Below, in pieces: positions 25,409-33,768 of a DNA stretch of 64,000 nt. How positions within the stretch are numbered: the stretch's first letter is position 1; each line of letters begins with the position of its first letter. The stretch is from Phytomonospora endophytica (GTDB lineage Bacteria; Actinomycetota; Actinomycetes; Mycobacteriales; Micromonosporaceae). The DNA is taken from assembly GCF_014202425.1 (NCBI RefSeq), contig NZ_JACHGT010000010.1, positions 124,001 to 188,000 of the forward strand, given 5' to 3'. The notes below the pieces were generated by a model. That model was given only the letters and a program-made list of their open reading frames with translations. It ran no database searches and was not told where the DNA came from. A program made the position numbers and the translations under genes.

Positions 25409-26296
25409 TCAGGCCTCCCACTCGCCGAGCCCGAGGGCGGCGATGCGCTCGGGGTCGGCGAGCACGTCGATGGTGGCGACCTTTCCGGCCACGATGGTGA
25501 AGGACATGACCGACATGGTCTTCCCCTGCGGCGCCACGACCACGCCGGGCATGCCGTTGATCGTCGCGGGCCACACGTGCGGCACGAAACGCTGCCACAT
25601 CGAGGCCTGGGAGGCGATCGTGTGCGCACCTCGCAGGATCATCGACAGGGCGGGCATACCGGTGCCGCCGTCGGCACGGAGCACGACGTCGGGGTCGAGG
25701 AGGGAGACCAGGGCCTCGAAGTCGCCATCGCGGGAGGCGGCGTAGAACGCGTCGACGATCTCGCGCTGCCGGGCGGCGTCGGCGTCGGGCGGGGGAGCGG
25801 CCTCGTGCACACGGCGGCGGGCACGGCTGGCGAGCTGCCTGGTCGCGGTCGTGGACCGGCCGACGATGGGCGCGATGTCGTCGAAGGGCACGGCGAACAT
25901 GTCGTGCAGTACGAAGGACAGCCGCTCGGCCGGGCCGAGGGTGTCGAGGACGACGAGCATGGCCAGGCCGACCGAGTCGGACTGGAGCGCCTCCTCCTCG
26001 GGCGTCGGCGCGGTCCCGGCGCGGCGGACGATCGGATCGGGCATGTGCACGCCCGTGGACTGCTCGGGGTGCGCCTTGCGCGTCCGCAGGATGTTCAGGC
26101 AGACGCGGGCGACGACCGTGGTGAGCCACGCCGCGAGGTTCTGGATCTCGGCGAGCTCGCTGCGGCTGAGGCGCAGCCAGGCGTCCTGGACGGCGTCGTC
26201 GGCCTCGGCGAGCGAGCCGAGCATGCGGTAGGCGACCGCACGCAGGTGGGAACGGTGCGACTCGAACCGTTCCGCCAGCTGATCGTGCTCGCTCAT
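25409..26296 (-). CDS. ECF41-type RNA polymerase sigma factor (SigJ-like) with SnoaL-like tail
   Basis: 295 aa from ATG 26294-26296, with GGAGG 7 nt upstream; earlier in-frame starts lack such a site. Sigma region 2 (about 5-75: FESHRSHLRAVAYRMLGSLAEADDAVQDAWLRL) and region 4 (about 125-180: LGPAERLSFVLHDMFAVPFDDIAPIVGRSTTATRQLASRAR) are followed by a SnoaL/NTF2-like C-terminal domain with DPDVVLRADGG and NGMPG. These C-terminal features define ECF41, where the tail replaces an anti-sigma factor and tunes activity. Family members usually control a neighbouring redox or epimerase gene; none is adjacent here, so the target could be the M28 peptidase or the divergent hydrolase. Confidence 0.94.
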   Translation of the reverse strand: MSEHDQLAERFESHRSHLRAVAYRMLGSLAEADDAVQDAWLRLSRSELAEIQNLAAWLTTVVARVCLNILRTRKAHPEQSTGVHMPDPIVRRAGTAPTPEEEALQSDSVGLAMLVVLDTLGPAERLSFVLHDMFAVPFDDIAPIVGRSTTATRQLASRARRRVHEAAPPPDADAARQREIVDAFYAASRDGDFEALVSLLDPDVVLRADGGTGMPALSMILRGAHTIASQASMWQRFVPHVWPATINGMPGVVVAPQGKTMSVMSFTIVAGKVATIDVLADPERIAALGLGEWEA

Positions 26297-26419
26297 GCGC
26301 GCCTCCATCGATGTCTCCCGGTCAATCATTCTGCCGGGCGTGAGCCGCGCGAAAAGGTGTGCGCGGGGGAGTGGGCTGAGGCACAGGGCCGTACAGCGCT
26401 GCCGGTATGCCTTCGGGGA

Positions 26420-26431
26420 CATGACGTCATG
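26420..26431. promoter_or_regulatory. 12-bp palindrome between sigma factor and hydrolase genes
   Basis: Perfect CATGACGTCATG in the 213-bp divergent gap, about 80 bp before the hydrolase start and 124 bp before the sigma start. It is a candidate operator of unknown owner. Confidence 0.35.
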
Positions 26432-26509
26432 ACGATTCCGATCTTGGCCAGGACGACGCCCGTCCGATAGCGTCGTCGCCGGGAACCGTAGTCGACAGGA
26501 GCGCGGGAC

Positions 26510-27706
26510 ATGGAATTACCGATCGGGTACCTGGTGGGCGTGGCGATCGTCGCCTGGTGCGCCTTCTTCGCCGTCATCGCACCACGACGGCCCCGGCCGC
26601 TGGCGGGCATGACCTTCTGGTTCGGCATGGTCGTCAACGAGGTGCCCTTCCACGCCGCCTACCTCCTGATCGCCTCGACGGCGCTCGCCGCCGCGGAGGG
26701 AGACCTGGGGTCCGCGGGGGGCAAGGCGAGCGCCGCGGTCGCCGCCCTGGTCCTCGGGGCGCTCGCCGTGGTCGCCTGGCGGGGTGTGCGTTCGGATCGC
26801 GCGGTCGCGCGGGCGCTCAGCGAAGGGCTGGGCACCGGCTGGCGGGACGAGGTGACGGTGCCGTTGCGACGCCACCGGCCCTGGCTGCACATCCTGCTGC
26901 TGCCGGCGCGCATGCGGCGCCGCGACGTGGAGCGGATCGCGAACATCCGCTACGGCGACGCCGGCCGCCGGAATCTTCTCGACGTCTATCGCCGCCGGGA
27001 CGCTCCGAGCGGCGCGCCGGTCCTGGTGTACTTCCACGGTGGCCAATACCGTGGCGGCGCCAAGAACCGCGAGGCACGGCCGCTGCTGTACCGGCTGGCG
27101 AGTCAAGGGTGGGTGTGCGTCAGCGCCAACTACCGCTTGTCTCCTCAGACGACCTTCCCCGGCCACCAGATCGACGCGAAGAAGGTCATCGCGTGGGTCC
27201 GCGAGCACGGTGGTGAGTACGGCGCCGACCCGTCGCGGCTGTTCGTGGCGGGCAGTTCGGCCGGTTCCAACATGGCGGGTCTGTGCGCGCTGACGCCGAA
27301 CGATCCGCGGTTCCAGCCGGGCTTCGAGTCGGTCGACACCTCCGTGACCGGCGCGGTGTGCCTCTACGGCTACTACGGTCACTACTTCGGCGAGGCGCCG
27401 GACACGGCTCCGCCGCCGATGCAGCCGCAGGGATACGTTCGTCCCGACGCTCCGGCGTTCTTCATCGCCCACGGGACCTACGACCCGCTCGGCACCGTCG
27501 AAGGCGCGCGGGACTTCACCGCGCGGCTGCGCGGCGTTTCGAGCGGCCCCGTCGTCTACGCCGAGCTTCCCGGAGGGCAGCACGCCTTCGACGTCTTCCA
27601 TTCGGCACGCTTCGAAGCGGTGGTCGACGGAGTCGAGGCGTTCACGGCCTGGGTGCTCGCGGAGTCGCGAACCACTGCCGACACGGTTTCCGGCGGGAGC
27701 GCCTGA
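26510..27706 (+). CDS. Membrane-anchored alpha/beta hydrolase (HSL/esterase type)
   Basis: 398 aa, ATG 26510 after AGGAG. The N-terminus has three hydrophobic segments (about 5-23, 33-60 and 70-90), then a cytoplasm-facing basic stretch and an alpha/beta hydrolase fold-3 domain from about residue 140. Catalytic features: oxyanion hole YFHGGQYRGG, nucleophile elbow GSSAGS, acid Asp in HGTYDPLG and His in GGQHAFD. This is the hormone-sensitive-lipase/carboxylesterase layout. Substrate unknown: a membrane lipid, short-chain ester or acylated metabolite are possible. The membrane block is unusual for this family. Confidence 0.9.
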   Translation: MELPIGYLVGVAIVAWCAFFAVIAPRRPRPLAGMTFWFGMVVNEVPFHAAYLLIASTALAAAEGDLGSAGGKASAAVAALVLGALAVVAWRGVRSDRAVARALSEGLGTGWRDEVTVPLRRHRPWLHILLLPARMRRRDVERIANIRYGDAGRRNLLDVYRRRDAPSGAPVLVYFHGGQYRGGAKNREARPLLYRLASQGWVCVSANYRLSPQTTFPGHQIDAKKVIAWVREHGGEYGADPSRLFVAGSSAGSNMAGLCALTPNDPRFQPGFESVDTSVTGAVCLYGYYGHYFGEAPDTAPPPMQPQGYVRPDAPAFFIAHGTYDPLGTVEGARDFTARLRGVSSGPVVYAELPGGQHAFDVFHSARFEAVVDGVEAFTAWVLAESRTTADTVSGGSA

Positions 27707-27901
27707 GCGACGCTCGTCGCGGTACCGGCGAACGGCGACTCGCGGGGACCGGGCCCGCACGACACCGCGACTCTGTGACGCCGTGCCACGAGATCCAGCC
27801 GATCAACGGCGGAGTCTCCAGCACGGCCTTGCACAGCGCTCGGGCGACGGTGCCGGGGCTTCGACTGCCCGGTGCGCTCGCGGTGTCGCCCTGCCCGGTT
27901 C

Positions 27902-29041
27902 CTAGGTGGGCGTGGCGAGCACGGCTTCGCGCAGGGCGCTCGCCGCCGCGGCGTGCGCGCCGAGGAGCACCGGGTCGCCGTCGACGACGGTGACCTCCAC
28001 CCGCGTGCGGTAGGTCGTGCGGTGCAGGGCGGTCGTGACGGCCTCGCGCAGGGCTTCGCCTCCGGCGCGGCCGATCTCGCCGGCGAGGACGACGAGGGCG
28101 GGGTCGACCACGGCGATGACCGCCGTGAGGGCGAGGAGGACGCGTTCGGCGAGGACCGTGAGGAACTCGGTGTCGCCGTGCGCCTCGGCGACGGCACGGG
28201 CCGCGTCGGCCGCGGGGTGGCCGTGGGCGGCGGCGAGGGCGGCGATCGCGGGCCCTCCGATGAGGTCCTGGAGGTCGCCGGTGGCGGCGCCGGGCGGCCC
28301 GACCGGAAGGTACCCGATCTCCCCGGCGGCGCCCGTCGCTCCGCGCAGGAGCGTGCCCCCGAGTTCGATGCCGAGCCCGACGCCGCGGGTGCCCAGCCAC
28401 AGCAGCGCGAAGCCGTCGTCGCCGGTGTCGCGGTGCTCGCGCTCGGCGAGGGCGGCGAGGTTGACGTCGTTGCCGACGGCGACGGTCGTGCCCAGCCGCT
28501 CGGTGAGATCCCCGGCCAGGCCGGGGCGGCCGAAGCCGGGCACGTCGATGTTGGAGACGGTGTCGGTGTGCGGGTCGTAGGCGCCCGGGACGGCCAGCTG
28601 GACGCCGCGCAGGTCGCCGGTGGTGATCCCGGCGGCCGCGCAGGCGGCCGCGACGGCTTCGGCGACAGGCCCGGTGACGTCGCCGCCGAAGACGGCGGTC
28701 CGCTCGGTGCGGGCGCGGGTGCGGCCGGTGAGGTCGAGGATGGCCACGTCGAGCCGGTCGGGTTCGCCGACGGCGACCGCGGCGGCGTAGGCGGCGTCCG
28801 GGTTGACGGCGTAGCGGTCGGCGCGTGGGCCGAAACCGCCCTGCGTGCGGCCGGCGACACCGACGAGGCCGGCCTCCTCCAGCCGCCGGATGACCTCCGA
28901 GGCGGTCGGTTTCGACAGGCCGGTGAGGGTCACCAGGTCGCCGCGCGTGAGCGTGCCGCGCTCAAGCAGATGCCCGAGCGCGGCACGTTCGTTCAGCGTG
29001 CGCAGTAGACGGGAGGAGCCGGCCGGGCGGTTCGCGGTCAT
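27902..29041 (-). CDS. ROK-family transcriptional regulator
   Basis: 379 aa from ATG 29039-29041, the start of MTANRPAGSSR; a 14-residue extension upstream is Arg-rich and without ribosome site. A MarR-like winged helix (GHLLERGTLTRGDLVTLTGLSKPTASEVIRRLEEAGLV, 15-60) precedes an actin-fold ROK domain with VGNDVNLAALAER, GIELGG and GAAGEIGYLPVG. The family zinc motif CxCGxxGCxE, normally just after GAGEIGH, is absent, so sugar sensing may be altered and kinase activity is unlikely. It sits 100 bp downstream of the GH5 glucanase on the same strand, suggesting control of glycan use. Confidence 0.9.
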   Translation of the reverse strand: MTANRPAGSSRLLRTLNERAALGHLLERGTLTRGDLVTLTGLSKPTASEVIRRLEEAGLVGVAGRTQGGFGPRADRYAVNPDAAYAAAVAVGEPDRLDVAILDLTGRTRARTERTAVFGGDVTGPVAEAVAAACAAAGITTGDLRGVQLAVPGAYDPHTDTVSNIDVPGFGRPGLAGDLTERLGTTVAVGNDVNLAALAEREHRDTGDDGFALLWLGTRGVGLGIELGGTLLRGATGAAGEIGYLPVGPPGAATGDLQDLIGGPAIAALAAAHGHPAADAARAVAEAHGDTEFLTVLAERVLLALTAVIAVVDPALVVLAGEIGRAGGEALREAVTTALHRTTYRTRVEVTVVDGDPVLLGAHAAAASALREAVLATPT

Positions 29042-29141
29042 CGCGCGCCGGGCCCTTCGCCCACTACCGGGGCGGGGCGGCACCCGATCCCATGCCTGTC
29101 AGGCCGTTTCGTTCGCCGCCGCCGAACCGGTGCCGATGGTG

Positions 29142-30209
29142 TCATCGTCCGGAGCGTATCCGGTCGCGCAACCAGACCCCGGCGGGCTTGAGCCGTGTGG
29201 TTCCGGCGTAGGGCCCGTTCGGGCAGGTGCCGGGCTTGAAGGCGGCGCCGGAGCGGCCGTCGTCGGAGAAGTTCCAGCTGGTCCAGCTGATCTTCTTGGC
29301 GGCCATCAGGTCGATGTACTTCTGCGACATGGTGAAGTCGTTGGCGCCGTCGCCGGTGTACTCCTGGGTGCCGAACTCGGTGACGAACATCGGGATCCGG
29401 TCGGCGGCCCGGGAGAGGGCGTTGAGGTACTCGGTGCGGTGCGACTTGGCGTAGAAGTGGAAGGTGTACATGATGTTCGACGCGTTGACCGGGTTGTTGA
29501 CCACCTCGGTCTCGCCGGCCCCGTCGGACACCCCGAGCGAGGACCAGGCGCGGGTGCCGAGCAGGACCACGGCCTTGGGGTCCTGCGCGCGGATCACCGG
29601 GATGATCTGCTCGTGATAGCTCTTGATGCGCGACCAGGAGACGCCGCTGGGTTCGTTGGCGACCTCGTAGAGCAGGTTGTCCTTGTTCTTGTGCCGGGAG
29701 GCGATCTCGGTGAAGAAGGTCTTGGCCCGCGCCAGGTTGTAGTGCGGATCGCCGGGGTCGAGCATGTGCCAGTCGACGACGATGTACAGCCCGCGCGCGG
29801 TGGCCTGCTCGATGAGCGAGTGGACCAGGTCGGTGAAGTAGCGGGGATCGGTCTCGTAACCGTCCTCCTGGATGTACATCGACAGGCGGACCACGTCGGC
29901 CTTCCAGTCGCCGGCGAGCGCGTCGAGGGACGAGCCGTTGACGCACTGCTCGAACCACTGGAGACCGTGGGTGCTCATGCCGCGCAGCTGGACCTGCTGA
30001 CCGGAGGAGTCGCAGAGCCGGACGCCGCAGACCTTCAGGCGGCCCCACTTGGACAGGGGAGTGACGGCTTCCGTGCCGATGCCGGGCGCGGGCGGGCCGG
30101 CCGTCTCGGGCGCGGCGGTGGCCGCGCTCGTGCCGGTGAGTAAGAGCGCCGCTGAGAGGAGGGCGACGAGCGCGTGCCGGACGCGCGCGGCCCCGCGGGG
30201 ACGTTCCAT
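29142..30209 (-). CDS. Secreted GH5 endo-beta-glucanase (cellulase)
   Basis: 355 aa from ATG 30207-30209, with GGAAGGAG 6 nt upstream. A basic start (MERPRGAARVRH) and hydrophobic core ending TSAATAA form a signal peptide. The GH5 TIM barrel follows: LRGMSTHGLQWFEQCVN, VVRLSMYIQEDGYETDP, IVVDWHMLDPGDPHY, acid/base Glu in EVANEPSGV, TFHFYAKSH and nucleophile Glu in FVTEFGTQEYTG. The spacing fits subfamily GH5_2 endoglucanases. There is no carbohydrate-binding module. It should cut internal beta-1,4-glucan links outside the cell. The ROK regulator follows, and a palindrome lies 42 bp before the start codon. Confidence 0.95.
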   Translation of the reverse strand: MERPRGAARVRHALVALLSAALLLTGTSAATAAPETAGPPAPGIGTEAVTPLSKWGRLKVCGVRLCDSSGQQVQLRGMSTHGLQWFEQCVNGSSLDALAGDWKADVVRLSMYIQEDGYETDPRYFTDLVHSLIEQATARGLYIVVDWHMLDPGDPHYNLARAKTFFTEIASRHKNKDNLLYEVANEPSGVSWSRIKSYHEQIIPVIRAQDPKAVVLLGTRAWSSLGVSDGAGETEVVNNPVNASNIMYTFHFYAKSHRTEYLNALSRAADRIPMFVTEFGTQEYTGDGANDFTMSQKYIDLMAAKKISWTSWNFSDDGRSGAAFKPGTCPNGPYAGTTRLKPAGVWLRDRIRSGR

Positions 30210-30250
30210 TGCTGCTCCTTCCACTGTGGACGGCCACGCCCACAATAGAC

Positions 30251-30263
30251 AGTTAGGCTAACT
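30251..30263. promoter_or_regulatory. Palindrome upstream of the glucanase, iron-box-like core
   Basis: AGTTAGGCTAACT, a perfect 6-bp inverted repeat around one G, in an AT-rich patch 42-54 bp before the GH5 start. Its 11-bp centre GTTAGGCTAAC equals the core of the DtxR/IdeR consensus, but the outer bases differ. Candidate operator for the adjacent ROK regulator or an iron regulator. Confidence 0.45.
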
Positions 30264-30625
30264 AACTCCGGTCAGCGTACTGATGGGCGCACTGTGGGTC
30301 AAGAGGTCCACGATGATCCATTTCGGACCTTTCCGTGCCACCGGCCCGATTCCGGCGATCGGCGAGCGGGAACGGCGGACGGGCTGCCCGGCGCTCCCGC
30401 GCGCGAACGGCGGCGTCGTGCGTCATGGGCGCGGCGGATGGCCTGCCCGGCGACCGGCGCGGGAACGGCTGGTGGACCGTGGTGGTGTCGATGAGCCGGC
30501 ACCCCCGGCGCTCCGCGCGTGGCAACGGCCGGGCCCCGTCGGCGCACGTCCTCATCCCCTCGGCGCTGCGCGCGGGGGAACCGCCGAACGCGGCCCCCTC
30601 GCCGAGCGCGAGGCATCCTGGACTC
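30264..30625. other. Gene-poor stretch of about 360 bases
   Basis: No frame on either strand has convincing codon use. The stretch contains loosely repeated segments sharing GCCTGCCCGGCG or GGCTGCCCGGCG and AACGGC near 30370-30480. Promoters for the GH5 gene (leftward) and for the small gene at 30626 are presumably here; no clear -10 could be assigned. Confidence 0.4.
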
Positions 30626-30943
30626 ATGGCCCCACGTGAGCACGAGATCGCGGCACCATGGCGGCGCACCGGCATGCGGCGCTTCCTCTTCGCCGCGAGG
30701 ATGGACGGCGTGTGGTGGGTACTGCGCATCAACGGCTTCCCCGACCATCCCCTGTGGACGCTCTTCGTCGACGGGAGGCCGCGCCTCGACCTCGACGGCA
30801 CACCCGCGGCCTGGGAGCTCAAGGAGGCTCCGGCCCTCGATGAGGAGGCCGCACGGGAGGCGGTGGCACCGGTCGGCGCCTTCGTCGTCTACGGCAGCGA
30901 GGTCGGGCGCCCCTGCGACGACCCGGTCTGCTGCGAGGTGTGA
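30626..30943 (+). CDS. Small hypothetical protein (105 aa)
   Basis: ATG 30626 opens MAPREHEIAAPWRRTGMRRFLF; a later ATG at 30674 (MRRFLFAARMDGVWW) is possible and neither has a strong ribosome site. The protein has a compact beta-rich pattern (FLFAARMDGVWWVLRINGFPDHPLWTLFVDG), a helix around 75-85 (LDEEAAREAVAPV) and a Cys pair at the C-terminus (DDPVCCEV). Similar short actinomycete proteins exist as unknowns. It converges with the AAA operon and no function is proposed. Confidence 0.6.
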   Translation: MAPREHEIAAPWRRTGMRRFLFAARMDGVWWVLRINGFPDHPLWTLFVDGRPRLDLDGTPAAWELKEAPALDEEAAREAVAPVGAFVVYGSEVGRPCDDPVCCEV

Positions 30944-30995
30944 ACGCGGGCGCGCGGACGGCCCGGAGGCCGCCCGCGCGCCGACCCGCCCCGGG

Positions 30996-31619
30996 TCAGT
31001 GCGAGCTCAGCTCCGGAAGCGCCGTGAACGCCGGATCGACCACGGCCGAGGGCGCGATCCGCGCGGCCCAGCGGCGCGCCCGCGACAGCGGATGGTCGGG
31101 GAACTGCGCGTCGAAACCGGCGTCGTCACTGCGAAGCAGGGGAAGACGCGTCCGCAGCTCACGGTCGTAGGGGTGCGGCAGACGGAAGTCGGCGGGGTTG
31201 CCCAGCCGGACCGACAGGATCGCCTCGCGCATCCCGGTGGTGCCCCTCTCGGCGCCCTGGAAGATGAGCTGGGCGTAACGCGTGGCCTTGGTCAGCGTGA
31301 AGATGGACAGGTACACCAGCCCGCTCGGCGCGTTCGGCAGCGGCACCTTCACCAGCTGGTAGACCGCCCGCGCGCCGCCGAAGGGGACCAGTTCGGCCTC
31401 GATGAGGCAGCCCGCGCCGGCGAACATCCGCGCGAAGCCCCGCCGCAGGCTAGCCACGTCGGACATCCAGGCCGCCTCGAACGGCGGCCCCTCGTTGACC
31501 TGGAGGCTGACGACGTCGCCGGTCGACGGGTCGTACCAGCTCTCCCCGTCGTCCTCGGGTCGCATTCCGGAACTGTCGAAGACGATCGCCATGCTCTGGC
31601 GGTGCTGCTGAGTGGACAT
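30996..31619 (-). CDS. Hypothetical protein of the AAA operon
   Basis: 207 aa, ATG 31619 with GGGAGAG upstream; third gene of the operon and 24 bp after its neighbour. It reads as an alpha/beta protein: an opening SMAIVFDSSGM, a strand-rich middle GCLIEAELVPFGGARAVYQLVKVPLP and SGLVYLSIFTLTKATRYAQLIFQGAERGTTGMREAI, then a tail with RTRLPLLRSDDAGFDAQFPDHPLSRARRW. The middle is reminiscent of type VII/Mog1-like modules in which a secreted or structural protein recognises a partner, but that is speculative. Link to the AAA ATPase is positional. Confidence 0.8.
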   Translation of the reverse strand: MSTQQHRQSMAIVFDSSGMRPEDDGESWYDPSTGDVVSLQVNEGPPFEAAWMSDVASLRRGFARMFAGAGCLIEAELVPFGGARAVYQLVKVPLPNAPSGLVYLSIFTLTKATRYAQLIFQGAERGTTGMREAILSVRLGNPADFRLPHPYDRELRTRLPLLRSDDAGFDAQFPDHPLSRARRWAARIAPSAVVDPAFTALPELSSH

Positions 31620-31643
31620 GGGAGCTCTCCCGGGTGGGTCGGT

Positions 31644-32489
31644 TCAGGCGGGCCGGAGCAGGCCCAGGTCGGTGAACATCTCGCGGCACCAGGACAGCGC
31701 CGCCGGCAGGCTGATCCACTGCGGATCGTCGGGCGCCAGGTGCGGGAAGACATAGGGGTCGGCCGTCTCGCCCGGCAGGTCCCCGGGCAGCGAGGACAGC
31801 GGGCGACCGTAGTGCGCGTCGCGCACGGTCCGCGCGACGACCGGGTCCTGCCCGTCCCAGACCGAGAACCACAGCCGCCGCAGCATCGCCGGATGCGCCA
31901 CCGCGAAGATCAGCCGCCCCACGTCGAGGCGCTCACCGGCGCTGATGACCCGCGCGACGGCGGACGCGCGGATGTCGCGGGCGGGACCGACCATCGTCGC
32001 GTAACCCGACCAGATCTCCACGCCGTGCCCGGCGGCGATGATGGCCGCGCACAACGCGGCCAGCGCCAGCCCGCGGTTGCGGACCTGCTCGTGCGGCGTC
32101 GTGTGCTCATAGCTGCCGGTGATCAGGAAACTGACGACCCGCCCGCGCCGCGACACCCGTCGCGGGACGGCGTCGACCATGCACTCGGGCACCCCCGAGA
32201 GATAGGCGCCGACGTCGACCTCCGCGCCGGTCACGTCCCACACCGGCTCCAGTGAGGTCACCGAACTACCCAGTCCGGCGCGTTCGCGCAGCGCGCCGAC
32301 GGTCACCTCGACCTCGGTCAGCGGCACGGTCCAGCCGTCGACGGCCAGGCGCAGCGCCTCCTCCCACGTCGCGCCGGCCCACTCGTCATTGCGATCCCGG
32401 CCCCCGCCACCGTCGACGGTGGCGGGCGAACGCACCCGGTCGAGGAACTCCGTCCACGACGGCATCGGATCCAGGACGTAGGCGCTCAC
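31644..32489 (-). CDS. Hypothetical protein coupled to the AAA ATPase (DUF7192-like?)
   Basis: 281 aa from GTG 32487-32489, which overlaps the AAA stop as GTGA and settles the start. Features: SWTEFLDRV near the N-terminus, TWEEALRLAVDGWTVPLTEVE (about 48-68), a central strand-rich core with VWDVTGAEVDVGAYLSGVPECMVD, GRVVSFLITGSYEHTTPHEQVRNRG, and a hydrophobic helix LALAALCAAIIAAG. The pattern resembles uncharacterised proteins found beside CobS/MoxR-like ATPases in actinomycetes and their phages (DUF7192-like), with low confidence. Tight coupling suggests it works with the ATPase, perhaps as substrate or adaptor. Confidence 0.75.
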   Translation of the reverse strand: MSAYVLDPMPSWTEFLDRVRSPATVDGGGGRDRNDEWAGATWEEALRLAVDGWTVPLTEVEVTVGALRERAGLGSSVTSLEPVWDVTGAEVDVGAYLSGVPECMVDAVPRRVSRRGRVVSFLITGSYEHTTPHEQVRNRGLALAALCAAIIAAGHGVEIWSGYATMVGPARDIRASAVARVISAGERLDVGRLIFAVAHPAMLRRLWFSVWDGQDPVVARTVRDAHYGRPLSSLPGDLPGETADPYVFPHLAPDDPQWISLPAALSWCREMFTDLGLLRPA

Positions 32490-33655
32490 CGTCTGCCCCG
32501 GGGCTTCGGGTCGTTGAGGCCGAGCGCCGCCCGGTGCGCCTCGGACAGACCGCGCGTCACCCGCCACCGCAGCGCCTGCTGGAGACTCGCGCCGGCTTCC
32601 AGGAGCTTCGCGCCGTCGATGCTCGCGCGCGGCGAGAAGGTCAGCGGCAGCCGCTTCTCGGCGGTGAGGGCCCGCAGCCTCCGCACCTCCGACAGCAGCT
32701 CGCGCACCTCGTCCCTGCGGGACGGAGCGCTCGCCATCGCCAGCCGGTGCTCCAGGACCGGGTCGACGGGCACGTCGAGCACGGTGAACCGGTCGAGCGT
32801 GGCGGCGTCGAGCGCCTGCCGCCCGACGTACTGGTGATCCCCACCGGTTCCGTAGGTGTTGGCCGTGGCGACCAGCCGGAAGTCCTCGTGCGCGTCGACC
32901 ATCCCGTCGGCGAACGCGCAGGCCCCCAGCGCGAGGGCCTGGTTGAGTTCGCCGAGCAGGCCCGGATGGCCGTTGTCGAGCTCGTCGAGGAGCATGACGC
33001 CGCCGTGCTCGAAGGCGTGCCGGAACGGCGTGCCGTGGTAGTTGCCGTGTGCGTCGAAGTATCCGAAGACCTTGCTCATCGGCGTCGTCGGGCCGAGCGA
33101 CAACGCCTGGAAGGACAGGCCGAGCGCCTCGGCGGCGTGCTTGGCCAGCATCGACTTGCCCGTCCCGGCGGGACCGACGAGCAGGACATGACAGCGGGCG
33201 TACAGCGCGACCAGCAGGTCGGGCAGTTTCTCGTGCGCGTCGCCCGAGAGGGTGACCGTCCCGCGCGCGGGCAAGGTCACGTTCACCACCGGCGGCTCGG
33301 CCCGTTCGAGCGCGCGGCCCACCTCGTCGCGCACCATCGTCGATATCGTCGGCGTGACGTCGAGGAGCGCCGCCATCGCCGCGTCGGAGGCCAGCCGCCG
33401 CACGTCCTGCTCATGCCGGGAGAGCCGGTTGTCGACGCTGTTGAGGACGGTGCGCACGGCCGCGTCGATGTTCGGGCCGTTCCCGCCGGTCCCGCGACGC
33501 GCCTCGGCGACGGCGTCCCGCACGGCCTTCGGCAGGTCGCGCTCGATGGCCGCGCGCACGGCCTCACCGACCGACGGCCCGATCTTGCGGCGGTACACGG
33601 AGTTGGCGGTGCGCGTGGCGATGATCTCCACCTCGGACCTGACACTGGCGCGCAT
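32486..33655 (-). CDS. MoxR/CobS-type AAA+ ATPase
   Basis: 389 aa, ATG 33655 with GGGGAGG upstream. The first 130 residues are helical and not part of the ATPase. The AAA+ domain has Walker A GPAGTGKS (161-168), Walker B VMLLDELDNG (219-228), sensor 1 in RLVATANTYGTGG and an arginine-finger region ATLDRFTVLDVPVD. The dynein-type/MoxR subclass (AAA_5, CobS-like) typically remodels partner proteins, often with vWA proteins. Here the partners in the operon are two unknown proteins, while a separate vWA protein lies at 47.6-48.9 kb. It is divergent from the FHA gene by 113 bp. Confidence 0.93.
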   Translation of the reverse strand: MRASVRSEVEIIATRTANSVYRRKIGPSVGEAVRAAIERDLPKAVRDAVAEARRGTGGNGPNIDAAVRTVLNSVDNRLSRHEQDVRRLASDAAMAALLDVTPTISTMVRDEVGRALERAEPPVVNVTLPARGTVTLSGDAHEKLPDLLVALYARCHVLLVGPAGTGKSMLAKHAAEALGLSFQALSLGPTTPMSKVFGYFDAHGNYHGTPFRHAFEHGGVMLLDELDNGHPGLLGELNQALALGACAFADGMVDAHEDFRLVATANTYGTGGDHQYVGRQALDAATLDRFTVLDVPVDPVLEHRLAMASAPSRRDEVRELLSEVRRLRALTAEKRLPLTFSPRASIDGAKLLEAGASLQQALRWRVTRGLSEAHRAALGLNDPKPRGRR

Positions 33656-33768
33656 GCGGCCTCCCCTCGACGACGGTCCGCGGCAACGGTATGGCCGGTG
33701 AGCGGGGAGGGGTCCCGACGCGCGTCGATACGCTGGGAGACGACCGAATCGACGGGAGGAGCAGGACA

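Noticed and set aside
27707-27901. Possible small gene or remnant between the hydrolase and the ROK gene
   Set aside because: Frames here are short, without a ribosome site or family resemblance; treated as intergenic.
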